Assembly (NCBI RefSeq): GCF_002993365.1
Contig: NZ_PVNP01000200.1
Span: forward strand, 1 to 44,699
Source: Marisediminitalea alba
GTDB taxonomy: Bacteria; Pseudomonadota; Gammaproteobacteria; Enterobacterales; Alteromonadaceae
DNA: 44,699 bases
Direction of reading: 5' to 3'
The notes under the pieces were generated by a model that saw only the letters and a program-made list of their open reading frames with translations, did not search any database and was not told the origin of the DNA. This document shows positions 7,489 to 16,144 of this stretch, piece after piece (position 1 is the first letter of the stretch; each line of letters begins with the position of its first letter). The position numbers and the translations under genes are program-made.

Positions 7489-9837
7489 ATGAACCCAACT
7501 AAGTTAAAGCAGCGCTCGCTGCTGGCTTTGTCGGTACTGGCCGCTATGGCTGGTACGCCCGTTTTGGCCGAAGCGATGAATGCGCCTGCTGCCCAGCCGG
7601 ATGAAATCGAAGAAGTCACCGTAGTAGGACGCAGCGTATCTTACGCCAACAACGCTACAGAAGAGTCGATGATCAAGCAGCAAAGCAGCATGACCAGCGT
7701 GCTGGCTACCATTGACAACCTGCCGGGCGTGCTGATCAACGAAGGTGATACCTTTGGCTCAGACGACTGGTCTACGAGTATTTCAATTCGTGGTTTCTCT
7801 GTGGATCTCGACCAGCAACAAATTGGTATGACGGTTGATGGCATTGCCAATGGTAACTCTAACTACGGCGGTGGTGCCAAAGCCAATCGCTATATCGATA
7901 CCGAAAACCTGCGCGCTGTAGAAGTGTCTCAGGGTACTGCTGATATCGCGTCCCGCTCACACGAAGCACTGGGTGGTACTATTAACTTCACTACCATTAA
8001 TCCGGGCACGGAAGAGTTACTTACGGTGAGCTCGACCTTTGGTGAATTCGACGCGCAGAAATTATTTATGCGTTATGAAACCGGTGAAATTGCCGCCGAC
8101 ACCTATGCCTGGATCAGTATGTCGACCCAGGAAAACAGCGACTGGATGACGCAAACCGCCGAGAATACCCGCGATCATATGGCTGCCAAGTTTGTCAGCT
8201 ATATGAGCAACATGGATATCACCGGTTACATTTCTTACGACGATACTCACGAAGATAACTACCAGCGCATTTTCAGCCTTGAGCAGTTTGCTCAAAGCCC
8301 GGCCTGGGACGAATTAACCGGCAACTGGACCGGTGTGCCTTACATCGATCAGTCTTATCGCCGAGGCTGGTCTACCCTGCGTGAGAACCTGTTTGCTTAC
8401 TTAGAAGCCAATATGTCATTGGGTGGCGTAGACGTGAAAGCCAATGCCTACTGGCACAAAAACGAAGGCCGCGGTGACTGGGTACCGCCTTACGTCGTGG
8501 ACGTTAACGATGATGGCAGCAACGGCCATTCGGAGCTGGTACACGGCAATACTTATGAAGGCGGCGCGCCGCTGGGGCAAATCTACTTTGTGGATGCAAA
8601 CGGCAACTCGCTATCACCCATGGCTGATTGTGAAAGCTCGCTGACATTCCCTTATGGTGGCGGCGGTGCAGTGTACGATCCGGCCTGTTATCCGACTAAT
8701 GCGATTCCGGTTGGCTCTTATCGCCACACCAACTACGACAAGCAGCGTACCGGTATCAATATCGATGCCGTATGGGTTGCGCAGATTGGCGACATGGAAA
8801 ACACCCTGCGCGCGGGTTTGTGGTACGAAGATTACGAGCGTAAAGAAAACCGTAGCTGGCAGAAAATAATCGATTCACGGGTAGGTTATCAGTTTGATGA
8901 AACCCCATACTGGGTGCAGTACAGCAGCGAATTCCCGGTTGAAACGCTGATGTATTATGTGGAAGATGAAATCGACCTCGGTGTGGCCACACTGCGCGTT
9001 GGTGCCAAGAAATTTAACGTTGATATCGAGAAAAAAGACCTCTTTGTACCGGGGAACAGTTTGTCGGTTGAGTCTGACTCGGATGTACTGTTTTCTGCTG
9101 GTGTAGTTGCGCCGGTAACTGATGAAATTGAAGTGTTCGCCGGGTTTGCACAAAACTACGCTGCCATTAAAGACGGCGTGCTGGAAAGCAGCTCAGTAGA
9201 TATTTCTTCGGTTGAGCCGGAAACCGCCGACAACATCGATTTAGGTTTGCGCTATGTGGCTGCCGATATCAATGTCAGCTTAACTTACTACAACATCGAC
9301 TTTGACAACCGTATTACCTACCAAAGTGCTGAAGACGCTGATGGTGTAGATTACTTAGGTGAGCTCGACGGCACTTACGTTAACGTGGGTGGTGTGCAGT
9401 CAGACGGTATTGAAGTAGCCATGGATTACACCATTACCAATAAACTTGGTCTGTACTTCTCGTACACTCACAACAATTCAGAGTACAAGGATCCTGCTGC
9501 CTCTACCGGCTTTGTGGATGGTCAGCGCGTGGTTGGCTCAGCCGAAGACATGTTTGTGGTAAGCCTGGATTATACTGCCGACGTGTACAACATGGGTCTT
9601 TCAACCAAGTATGTGGGCGAGCGCTCAGCCGGTTCTTTTGAAGTTGATTCTTACACTGTAGCCGACTTCTACCTGGGCGCGGTGGTTGATTCGCCGGTTC
9701 AGGGGATCAGCAACATTGATGTCCGCTTAACTATTAACAACCTGTTCGACAGCAGCTACCTGGGTACAGTGGTGAATGGCGGAGCCTGGATTGGTGCACC
9801 ACGCACGGCAGCCCTGAACTTAAAAGCGAGTTTTTAA
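7489..9837 (+). CDS. TonB-dependent outer-membrane receptor
   Basis: A 782-residue TonB-dependent receptor: signal peptide (cleavage after VLA at about residue 27), a TonB-box-like EEVTVVG stretch at about 42-48, a plug domain at roughly 60-170 (LPGVLINEGD, ISIRGF, EVSQGTADI) and a long beta-barrel ending in the canonical terminal Phe of LKASF. It would take up a scarce ligand across the outer membrane using TonB energy. An AGGAAA ribosome binding site precedes the ATG. The Pho-box array in its promoter predicts induction by phosphate starvation, so the ligand may be a phosphorus compound rather than iron. The upstream periplasmic PLP enzyme is a plausible partner. A strong terminator follows, so it is a single-gene transcript downstream of its own promoter. 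Confidence 0.93.
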   Translation: MNPTKLKQRSLLALSVLAAMAGTPVLAEAMNAPAAQPDEIEEVTVVGRSVSYANNATEESMIKQQSSMTSVLATIDNLPGVLINEGDTFGSDDWSTSISIRGFSVDLDQQQIGMTVDGIANGNSNYGGGAKANRYIDTENLRAVEVSQGTADIASRSHEALGGTINFTTINPGTEELLTVSSTFGEFDAQKLFMRYETGEIAADTYAWISMSTQENSDWMTQTAENTRDHMAAKFVSYMSNMDITGYISYDDTHEDNYQRIFSLEQFAQSPAWDELTGNWTGVPYIDQSYRRGWSTLRENLFAYLEANMSLGGVDVKANAYWHKNEGRGDWVPPYVVDVNDDGSNGHSELVHGNTYEGGAPLGQIYFVDANGNSLSPMADCESSLTFPYGGGGAVYDPACYPTNAIPVGSYRHTNYDKQRTGINIDAVWVAQIGDMENTLRAGLWYEDYERKENRSWQKIIDSRVGYQFDETPYWVQYSSEFPVETLMYYVEDEIDLGVATLRVGAKKFNVDIEKKDLFVPGNSLSVESDSDVLFSAGVVAPVTDEIEVFAGFAQNYAAIKDGVLESSSVDISSVEPETADNIDLGLRYVAADINVSLTYYNIDFDNRITYQSAEDADGVDYLGELDGTYVNVGGVQSDGIEVAMDYTITNKLGLYFSYTHNNSEYKDPAASTGFVDGQRVVGSAEDMFVVSLDYTADVYNMGLSTKYVGERSAGSFEVDSYTVADFYLGAVVDSPVQGISNIDVRLTINNLFDSSYLGTVVNGGAWIGAPRTAALNLKASF

Positions 9838-9892
9838 TCGCGCTTTTTGCACGGCGAAGCTGATAAGGCTTCCCTGACAACTTAGTCATATC

Positions 9893-9920
9893 AAGCGCCG
9901 GTATCTACCGGCGCTTTTTT
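9893..9920 (+). terminator. Rho-independent terminator of the TonB receptor gene
   Basis: AAGCGCCGGTA (9893-9903) and TACCGGCGCTT (9906-9916) form a perfect 11-bp GC-rich stem, overlapping a run of six T at 9915-9920. This is a textbook terminator about 56 bp after the receptor stop codon. Confidence 0.92.
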
Positions 9921-10237
9921 GCGTGTTACACAAAATGAAGTCGTTGGTTTTGACAATGTATTAAATGGTTAAAAAGCAGACAATCTTAATCGATTAACCT
10001 GGTCTTACCAGTCTTATTAATTGGTAAGGGGCACGCTCAAAAAATTCACAAAAAATTATACTAAAGTACTGTTTTTAAAACTATATTAACATAAATCCAC
10101 GATGTTGATTAATGCCTGTTTAGGTTGTATTTATTCCGCTATATATCAATTTATTCTTATGTAAATTAGTGGTGGTTTAGCATTTTTTAATATCGTTTAA
10201 TAGTACTTAATCAAACCCACCTATTACCTCTTTCACC
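9921..10237. other. AT-rich gene-free stretch ahead of the chemoreceptor
   Basis: These 317 bases are strongly AT-rich and carry no plausible ORF. They should hold the chemoreceptor promoter, but I cannot pick one -35/-10 pair from many AT-rich candidates. No repeat or RNA structure stands out. Confidence 0.5.
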
Positions 10238-11872
10238 ATGTTTAAAGGATTATTTACCACTATCAGTGGTCGGCTTTATGCGAGTATTGCAGCGGTGCTA
10301 CTGGCAATACTGGCACTGGAAGTTTTTAGCTTATTCAATGCCTACAACGATGCAGTAAATGCACGTCAGCGCGAAGTGCAGAGTCTGGTGCAATCAGCGG
10401 TAAGTCAGCTCAATACCTATCACCAGCTGGTACTCAGTGGTGAACTGACCGAAAGCGAGGCACAGGAGCGGGCACTTGCTCAACTCAACCAGCAGCGGTA
10501 TCAGGGCAACGAGTATTTCTTTGTGCTGGACGGCCGAGCCAGAATGATTGGCCATGGTGACCGGGTGGATGTAAGAGGCAAAGACTACAGTCAGGTGCTT
10601 ACTGAAGCCGGCGAGCCGGTGTTCGCCCAAATGGCGGCTCTGGTTAACAACAGTGCTAATCAGGCCGACTTTTTTGAATACAAATGGAAAAAGGCGGGGA
10701 GCCAAACGGCAGAGCCCAAAGTAAGTTATGTGGCCACCTTCAAGCCATGGGGGTGGGCAGTAGGTACCGGTGTGTTTATAGATGATATCAATGCGCAAAT
10801 TTTGCATGACATCCTGGTAAATTCTATCGCACTGGTGATCATCGGCAGTGTAATGGTGTTTGCCGGGTTGCGATTGTGCACCTCGATTCTACGTCCGTTA
10901 CGGCGGGTTAATCGCATCATGGAGCAAGTGGCCAATGCCGATTTATCCGTGCGGCTTAATTATCACTCGGCGGATGAGTTGGGTGAAATGGCGGCGAATA
11001 TCGATAAGACGCTGGAGGTATTCCAGTCGTTAATCGCTCAGCTGGTGGCGTCGGCTACTCAGGTGGAAGGCAGTGCCGAACAATTGGCGTCGGCAGCGGT
11101 GCAAACTAATCAGGGCGTGCAGGCCGAAATGCGCAGTACCCAGCAGTTGTATCACGCAGTGGAAAGCCTGAGTGTCACCATCGACGCCATTAACGAGCGG
11201 GCAAATCAAACCGCGCAGGTCAGCGAGTTAGTGGAAAAAGGCGTGAAAAGCAGCTCAGCCGAAGTGGCAGACTCGGAAGCGACCATTAAAGGCATGTCAG
11301 AGGTAGTAGCAGCTACCGCCGGTCAGTTACGGGCACTGGAAGCCGATACCGTGGAAATTGCCAACGTGCTGGTGGAAATCGAAAGTATTTCTGAGCAAAC
11401 CAATCTGTTGGCGTTAAACGCTGCTATTGAAGCTGCCCGGGCAGGGGATTCAGGGCGCGGCTTTGCGGTTGTGGCCGATGAAGTTCGTCAGCTCGCTATG
11501 CGCACCCGCAGTTCAACTGAAGAAGTGCGTGGCGTAATTGAACGTTTGCGTAGCAGTGTGGCGCAATCGGTATCGAGCATGGAGCAAAGTGAGCAAAATG
11601 CTATCGACAGCATGCAGCTTACCAGTCATGCCAACGACAGCCTCGAACAAATCCTTGGCCATGTAGAGAGCGTTCGCGAGCAAGCCCTTGATGGCGCAGA
11701 GGCCACCGAAGAGCAAAGTGTTGTAGTAAAAGAAATTCAGCAGCATCTGGGCGATATCACCGTGGTCAGCGAACAAACCAGCAGCGCCTCGGAGATGGTG
11801 GCTGCCAACAGCGAGCAGCTCAGTCAATTAGCGAGTGATCTGCAGCGCCAGGTCAGCCGCTTTAAGCTGTAA
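10238..11872 (+). CDS. Methyl-accepting chemotaxis protein with a Cache sensor domain
   Basis: A 544-residue transmembrane chemoreceptor. It has a first membrane helix at about residues 12-32, a periplasmic single-Cache (sCache_2-like) domain at about 40-185 with the typical YFFVLD and PWGWAVGTGVFIDDI motifs, a second membrane helix at about 190-212, a HAMP linker, and the cytoplasmic signalling rod. The rod tip (SEQTNLLALNAAIEAARAG) is nearly invariant among chemoreceptors and binds CheA and CheW. Relatives with this Cache type often sense small carboxylates such as pyruvate, but the ligand is not readable here. There is no strong Shine-Dalgarno before the ATG. It is a lone gene convergent with the transporter at 11885; there is no CheR/CheB-binding pentapeptide at the C-terminus. 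Confidence 0.93.
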   Translation: MFKGLFTTISGRLYASIAAVLLAILALEVFSLFNAYNDAVNARQREVQSLVQSAVSQLNTYHQLVLSGELTESEAQERALAQLNQQRYQGNEYFFVLDGRARMIGHGDRVDVRGKDYSQVLTEAGEPVFAQMAALVNNSANQADFFEYKWKKAGSQTAEPKVSYVATFKPWGWAVGTGVFIDDINAQILHDILVNSIALVIIGSVMVFAGLRLCTSILRPLRRVNRIMEQVANADLSVRLNYHSADELGEMAANIDKTLEVFQSLIAQLVASATQVEGSAEQLASAAVQTNQGVQAEMRSTQQLYHAVESLSVTIDAINERANQTAQVSELVEKGVKSSSAEVADSEATIKGMSEVVAATAGQLRALEADTVEIANVLVEIESISEQTNLLALNAAIEAARAGDSGRGFAVVADEVRQLAMRTRSSTEEVRGVIERLRSSVAQSVSSMEQSEQNAIDSMQLTSHANDSLEQILGHVESVREQALDGAEATEEQSVVVKEIQQHLGDITVVSEQTSSASEMVAANSEQLSQLASDLQRQVSRFKL

Positions 11873-11884
11873 GCGCAAGGCGAA

Positions 11885-12616
11885 TTATTTGATCGAAAAG
11901 GGGGTAAAGTTGGTGTGTTCGTCGTACACATCAACACCCTCTGCACGTTTCAGCACCGCAATAACTTTGTAGGTTACCGGCGTTAAGAGCACTTCCCACA
12001 ACACTTTCAGTGCGTAATTGGTGGCCATTACCGTAAAGATAAGTTCGGTACTCCAGATCCCCCAGAAAGCCACCGGATAAAACACCGCCGAGTCTACCGC
12101 CTGCCCCACAATGGTAGAGCCAATTGTTCGCTGATAAAGTGCTTTGCCTTTGCTGAGCACTTTCATTTTCGCCATAACAAATGCATTAGCAAACTCACCT
12201 AACCAGATTGCCAGTACTGAGGCCAGTACGATACGCGGTGCCTGGCCAAAGTTCATGGCGAAACTGTCCTGCCGGCTGAGTCCGCCGCCGAGGTTTTCAT
12301 TCCAGCCTGGTGCTGGTGGCATTTCAGTAATAAACCAGGCCATAAAGGCAGCAAATCCGGCAGCAAAGAATCCCGCCCAGATAGCCCGCCGTGCGCGTTG
12401 ATAGCCGTAAACCTCGGTCAGTACGTCGCCCAGTACATAGGATAAAGGAAAGAAAATCACGCCGGCACCAAAGGTAAAACCAGCAATCTCCGCCACTTTA
12501 CCCGCACCGATAATGTTGGAGCACACAATTAAGATACAGGTGGCAGCCAGAACAAAATCAAAAAAACGAAAATGACGAGTGGATGTGTCGGTAACTTTAT
12601 TCAGTGACGCTGTCAT
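11885..12616 (-). CDS. yhhQ: Queuosine-precursor transporter, YhhQ/VUT family
   Basis: An inner-membrane protein with about six membrane segments and the conserved signature of the YhhQ (COG1738, VUT) family: FPLSYVLGDVLTEVYGYQRARRAIW near residues 57-80 and a C-terminal NYALKVLWEVLLTPVTYKV motif. E. coli YhhQ imports queuosine precursors (preQ0/preQ1) for the modified tRNA base queuosine, so this gene likely does the same. The ATG at 12616 (243 residues) is preferred; a TTG three codons upstream at 12625 is the alternative. The gene stands alone, convergent with the chemoreceptor. I found no recognisable preQ1 riboswitch in the leader. Confidence 0.87.
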   Translation of the reverse strand: MTASLNKVTDTSTRHFRFFDFVLAATCILIVCSNIIGAGKVAEIAGFTFGAGVIFFPLSYVLGDVLTEVYGYQRARRAIWAGFFAAGFAAFMAWFITEMPPAPGWNENLGGGLSRQDSFAMNFGQAPRIVLASVLAIWLGEFANAFVMAKMKVLSKGKALYQRTIGSTIVGQAVDSAVFYPVAFWGIWSTELIFTVMATNYALKVLWEVLLTPVTYKVIAVLKRAEGVDVYDEHTNFTPFSIK

Positions 12617-12863
12617 AAAAGCCAAAGTTAAATAAGGGAAAAGGCAATCCAGTGTGGCACAGTCTTCAATACTCGTGCAATACGCTGTGCATAGCCAGAT
12701 GGATCCTTTTTTGTGACGAATTGGTCATCAGGGTGCAATGTCTGAGAGTCATACTGGCTCAAAAATACGAGCGTTAGTAAACGCCATTACCAGAAAATTA
12801 TCGATAAAAAACATGATCCCTTATTCAACTCAGTCGATAATTTGTAGTGGCACGGTAATTGAT

Positions 12864-12908
12864 TGCCCCTGGCATTAAACGTTTAGCCGGAAGTAATGCC
12901 AAAGGGCA
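12864..12908 (+). other. Interrupted stem-loop in the 396-bp gap upstream of the exonuclease
   Basis: TGCCC (12864-12868) and GGCATTA (12871-12877) pair with TAATGCC (12894-12900) and GGGCA (12904-12908), giving a 12-bp stem with a small internal loop and a 16-base apical loop. It lies in the 12626-13021 gap between two divergent genes and precedes the exonuclease start by about 110 bp. It may be a leader structure or an operator. Nothing else stands out in the gap. Confidence 0.35.
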
Positions 12909-13021
12909 GTCAGCGCCAGAGTTTTACCCGGCCAGACTAAATAAGTACAGCTACATTATGGTTTAAATTTGCATCTGACAAATAACAAACTAGCTTTAAG
13001 ATACAGACAGGAAAAAGCGGC

Positions 13022-13546
13022 ATGCAAATACCAACAATCATCGACGTGGAAGCCAGCGGTTTTAGCTCTCACAGCTACCCCATAGAGGTAGGTGTGATCA
13101 GGAGTGATGGTGCGCGTTTTTGTCGATTGATTCGTCCGTACCCCCAGTGGTCACACTGGGATAAAAAAGCCGAGGCGCTCCACGGATTGAGCCGCGACCA
13201 CCTGCAAAAGTGGGGCAATGATGGCCGCGACGTGTGCCTGGCGCTTAATCAGTTTCTGGCGAATGGCACCGCCTATACCGATGGCTGGGTGGTGGATCAC
13301 CCCTGGCTTATTAAGCTGTACGCCGCCGCCGGCGTGGATATGTCGTTTAGTGTCAGAGCGCTGGAATACGTGCTTAGCGAACAGCAAATGGACTTGTGGA
13401 TGCGCACCAAAAATCAGGTGGTGTCGCATTTCAATGGCTGCCGTCATCGTGCCAGTACCGATGCAGAAATTATTCAGCAAACCTTTATACGCACGCTCCC
13501 GCATCAGGATACCGATCATCTCGCCCGCGCCGTAATTAATGGCTAA
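13022..13546 (+). CDS. DEDDh-type 3'-5' exonuclease family protein
   Basis: A 174-residue protein of the DnaQ/RNase T-like exonuclease superfamily. The first acidic motif is DVEASG (Asp8 and Glu10), a central Asp lies in the DGWVVDHPW region, and the last motif is HRASTDAE near residue 140, where the His and Asp are the DEDDh pair. The domain fills the protein, so it is a minimal exonuclease without accessory regions. Substrate (DNA, RNA or a dinucleotide) cannot be decided. AGGAAA precedes the ATG by a normal distance. The racemase gene follows on the same strand after 60 bp and may be co-transcribed, though no functional link is obvious. Confidence 0.8.
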   Translation: MQIPTIIDVEASGFSSHSYPIEVGVIRSDGARFCRLIRPYPQWSHWDKKAEALHGLSRDHLQKWGNDGRDVCLALNQFLANGTAYTDGWVVDHPWLIKLYAAAGVDMSFSVRALEYVLSEQQMDLWMRTKNQVVSHFNGCRHRASTDAEIIQQTFIRTLPHQDTDHLARAVING

Positions 13547-13606
13547 ACCGGGTTGAGGTGGGTTACCCTGCTCATCAGTAACGAACTCTTCAGGCAAGGA
13601 AACGAA

Positions 13607-14299
13607 ATGAAAACGGTGGGCCTTATCGGCGGGATGAGTTGGGAGTCTTCGCTGACTTATTACCAGCGTATTAACCAGCAAATTAAGCAACGCAAAGGGG
13701 GGTTACACAGTGCACCGCTGATCCTTTACAGCGTGGACTTTGCGCGTATCGCCGAACTGCAACACAACAATGACTGGCTACAACTGGCAGATTATCTGGC
13801 ATCCGTTGGCAAAAGTCTCGAAAAAGCCGGCGCCGATGCGTTGGCGATTTGCACCAATACGATGCATAAAGTGGCACCTCAGATAGCAAATGTGGTGCGC
13901 ATTCCATTGTTGCACATCGGTGACGCACTGATAGCCGAAAGCCAGGCCCGGGGATACCGCCGTTTAGGTTTGCTCGGCACAGCCTTCACCATGGAACAGG
14001 GATTTTTGCGCGATCATCTCAGCGCGGGCGGATTGTCGGTATTGGTGCCGGAACATGCAGAGCGGCAGGATGTGCATCGCGTGATCTATGAAGAGCTTTG
14101 TCAGGGGGTTATCCGCAAGGAATCACTTAGCCGTTACCTGCAGATCATTAAAAACCTCAAAGCGGCAGGAGCCGAAGCCATTATTCTTGGATGTACTGAG
14201 ATAGGCTTACTGGTAACTGCAGAAGACAGCCCCTTACCAGTGCTGGATACGGCAGTGCTGCATGCCGACAGTGTGGTTGATTTTATACTGAGCGAGTAG
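13607..14299 (+). CDS. Aspartate/glutamate racemase family protein
   Basis: A cofactor-independent amino-acid racemase of the Asp/Glu racemase family, cytoplasmic, 230 residues. The N-terminus MKTVGLIGGMSWESSLTYY is a family hallmark. Both catalytic cysteines are present: Cys82 in the CTNTMH motif and Cys196 in the LGCTE motif. The frame stays open upstream to a TTG at 13553, but the ATG at 13607 carries an AAGGAAA ribosome binding site and starts exactly at the family's usual N-terminus. D-aspartate formation is the usual reaction of close relatives; other substrates are possible. It is convergent with the small exported protein at 14329. Confidence 0.88.
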   Translation: MKTVGLIGGMSWESSLTYYQRINQQIKQRKGGLHSAPLILYSVDFARIAELQHNNDWLQLADYLASVGKSLEKAGADALAICTNTMHKVAPQIANVVRIPLLHIGDALIAESQARGYRRLGLLGTAFTMEQGFLRDHLSAGGLSVLVPEHAERQDVHRVIYEELCQGVIRKESLSRYLQIIKNLKAAGAEAIILGCTEIGLLVTAEDSPLPVLDTAVLHADSVVDFILSE

Positions 14300-14328
14300 C
14301 CGGCAGGACAGACTTAAAAATACCAGTC

Positions 14329-14841
14329 TTAAAAATAGTAGTGCACGCCCATAACCAGTGAGTTGATATCAATCTGCCCGGCATCGCGGTATTCGTAGCC
14401 TACCGCCACACCAAAGCCGCGCATTTCACCAAACTGCCAGCCTACGCTTGCTGCTCTGTCGCTGTCGCTCACTATTGGCACTGCACCAGACTGAGGCGTT
14501 AGCGAGTACTGAGTAGAGCGAATGGTGGCGTAAATCCATTGTGAAGACTTAACCGGCAGTGCCCGTCTGGCCGATAAACTTACCGCTTCCAGGCCCACCA
14601 CAGACATGGGGAGAGTGCGTGTATCACTGGCAAAACGAGCCGCATACGAGCGGTTAACCTCAACACTAAAATTCCACTTGGGCAGGCGCTTGCTTTGATA
14701 AGCAATAAAATACTGAGTGTTTCCCACGGGCTGAGTAACCAGTGAAGAATCTGGCAACATGGCAGCTTGATTGGCCAGTAGCGGACAACTAAACATCGCA
14801 ACCAAACCAAACAAAAACAAGCGGAAAAAGGGCTTGTTCAT
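14329..14841 (-). CDS. Small exported protein, possibly outer-membrane barrel
   Basis: A 170-residue protein with a signal peptide (hydrophobic core at about 7-22, cleavage after LLA at residue 23). The mature part alternates polar and hydrophobic residues and ends in VMGVHYYF, a terminal aromatic pattern typical of outer-membrane beta-barrels. Its small size would fit an eight-stranded barrel. I do not recognise the family. It is monocistronic, convergent with the racemase gene, with only about 30 bp between the stops, where a short AGACT/AGTCT stem could serve both. Confidence 0.65.
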   Translation of the reverse strand: MNKPFFRLFLFGLVAMFSCPLLANQAAMLPDSSLVTQPVGNTQYFIAYQSKRLPKWNFSVEVNRSYAARFASDTRTLPMSVVGLEAVSLSARRALPVKSSQWIYATIRSTQYSLTPQSGAVPIVSDSDRAASVGWQFGEMRGFGVAVGYEYRDAGQIDINSLVMGVHYYF

Positions 14842-15260
14842 TGAGAGGTCTTCCCGTGTGAGAGTGCAAATAAAGCGTAAAGTTACTCTACGCAGTGTTA
14901 TTCCAGTATTTTTATAACTGCTGCTTTTTTGCGGAACCTAAAGCACCGCGGGCTTTTAGGGCAGCATAGTATCAATATAGACCTAATCAGAGCTGATACC
15001 AAGTGTGAAAAGCACTTTTTTATTCACCGCATTTCGTCGATTTAGCTGGCGAAACAGACCCGCCTCAGCTAGCTTTAAAGTTATCAATAAAGATAAAAAG
15101 CAGCGCCCTACAAGCCGGTTTTTTCATAAAGATAACGTTGTAATTATATATAAAACAAAAAGTTAAGATCGTAGTTAATGAACATTGTTGCTTTCGGGAT
15201 TCAATCAATACGGAACCACTGATAAGGCGGCCACGGACGTTGCCCTCTGAGGATCAAATA
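14842..15260. other. Gene-free intergenic region between divergent genes
   Basis: These 419 bases separate the exported-protein gene (minus) from the CYTH gene (plus) and should contain both promoters. They are AT-rich around 15080-15190. I see no ORF, repeat or clear operator. Confidence 0.5.
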
Positions 15261-15758
15261 ATGCGAGCAGACTGGGAAATTGAACGAAAATTTGTTGTTA
15301 CTTACTTACCTGAAGGATTACTGGAAACGCGGAAACCCGTGTTGGTCAGGCAGGGTTACATAGCCGCTCAGGGAGACCGGCATATTACAATAAGAGACGA
15401 AGGGGGTGACTTTACTATGACAGTCGAACAGGGAGTTGGCTTAAAGCGTCTCGACACAGAAATTTCTATTAGCGCAGAGCAGTTTAATGACTTGTGGCCG
15501 CTCACCCAACATATGCGGGTTGAGAAAAAACGCTATCGCATCGGTTTTTTCGGCCATAGGTTATTATTAGATGTGTTTACCGCACATCTGGAGCCGCTAA
15601 TTCTGGTGGAAGTAACGTTCGATAGCGAAATACACAGCCGGCAATTTCTACCGCCGGATTTTGCCGAACTGGAAGTAACCCACCAAAGGGAATATCAAAA
15701 TATACATCTGGCCAGAATGGGCCTGCCGGATGCCTTAGCAATGGCCAATGCTTATTAG
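15261..15758 (+). CDS. CYTH domain protein (triphosphate tunnel phosphatase type)
   Basis: A 165-residue cytoplasmic protein consisting of one CYTH domain, the triphosphate tunnel metalloenzyme fold. The signature ExExK is EIERK at residues 6-10, followed by the family's alternating charged strands (VRQGYI, RHITIRDE, FTMTVEQG, EISISAEQF, EKKRYRIGF, LLDVFTAHLEPLILVEVTF). Bacterial relatives hydrolyse inorganic triphosphate or nucleoside triphosphates. The ATG at 15261 has AGGA about eight bases upstream and puts the signature at its usual distance from the N-terminus; an upstream TTG at 15240 is less likely. It is a single gene followed by the hairpin-bounded segment at 15773. Confidence 0.87.
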   Translation: MRADWEIERKFVVTYLPEGLLETRKPVLVRQGYIAAQGDRHITIRDEGGDFTMTVEQGVGLKRLDTEISISAEQFNDLWPLTQHMRVEKKRYRIGFFGHRLLLDVFTAHLEPLILVEVTFDSEIHSRQFLPPDFAELEVTHQREYQNIHLARMGLPDALAMANAY

Positions 15759-15772
15759 CACAAGTAAAGAAT

Positions 15773-16082
15773 CCACCTTCTAAAGAAGGTGGCTTTGCGT
15801 TAACCCCTAAAAGGGGGCTCTGTTTAAATCGAAGAAAGGACAATAATTGTGCCCTTCTTCAGTGTTGTCATTGACGGTCTAGTTTGTTCTGTCAGGGACG
15901 ATGACGCTTTTCACTGTTAAGGGCTGCGGGGAGTCCAGAGTGGTTCACGGTTACCGGGTCGCACAACACCCTTTGGTCGCGGTCGGCGACTCCGACAACA
16001 ATCTATATACCCCCTTATTTGCTGACTTATCTATACGGGCCAAGCCCTTCCACGAATGATAACCACCTACAGAAGTAGGTGG
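15773..16082. mobile_element. Hairpin-bounded gene-free segment, possible IS200/IS605-derived element
   Basis: The segment starts with CCACCTTC-TAAA-GAAGGTGG (15773-15792) and ends with CCACCTAC-AGAA-GTAGGTGG (16063-16082). These are two near-identical 8-bp stems with 4-base loops in the same orientation. Between them are about 270 bases with no credible gene, a small CCCCT/AGGGG stem at 15804-15816 and a GC-rich central part. Subterminal hairpins of this kind mark IS200/IS605 elements and their small transposase-less derivatives, and the stretch before the right hairpin is where a TnpB guide RNA would lie. No TnpA or TnpB coding sequence is recognisable, so this is an inference. Confidence 0.4.
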
Positions 16083-16090
16083 TTTAGGGC

Positions 16091-16124
16091 TGAAAACAAA
16101 AACGCCAGACCTGAGTCTGGCGTT
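16091..16124 (-). terminator. Rho-independent terminator of metK
   Basis: On the minus strand AACGCCAGAC pairs with GTCTGGCGTT around a 4-base loop (16101-16124). It is followed by a T-rich tail, read as the A-rich 16091-16100 on the plus strand. It lies 20 bp beyond the metK stop. Confidence 0.9.
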
Positions 16125-16144
16125 GTAAGCAAAAAGCGCGTGGC

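Noticed and set aside
12617..12860. A preQ1 riboswitch ahead of yhhQ
   Set aside because: No short stem with the A-rich pseudoknot tail was visible on the minus strand.
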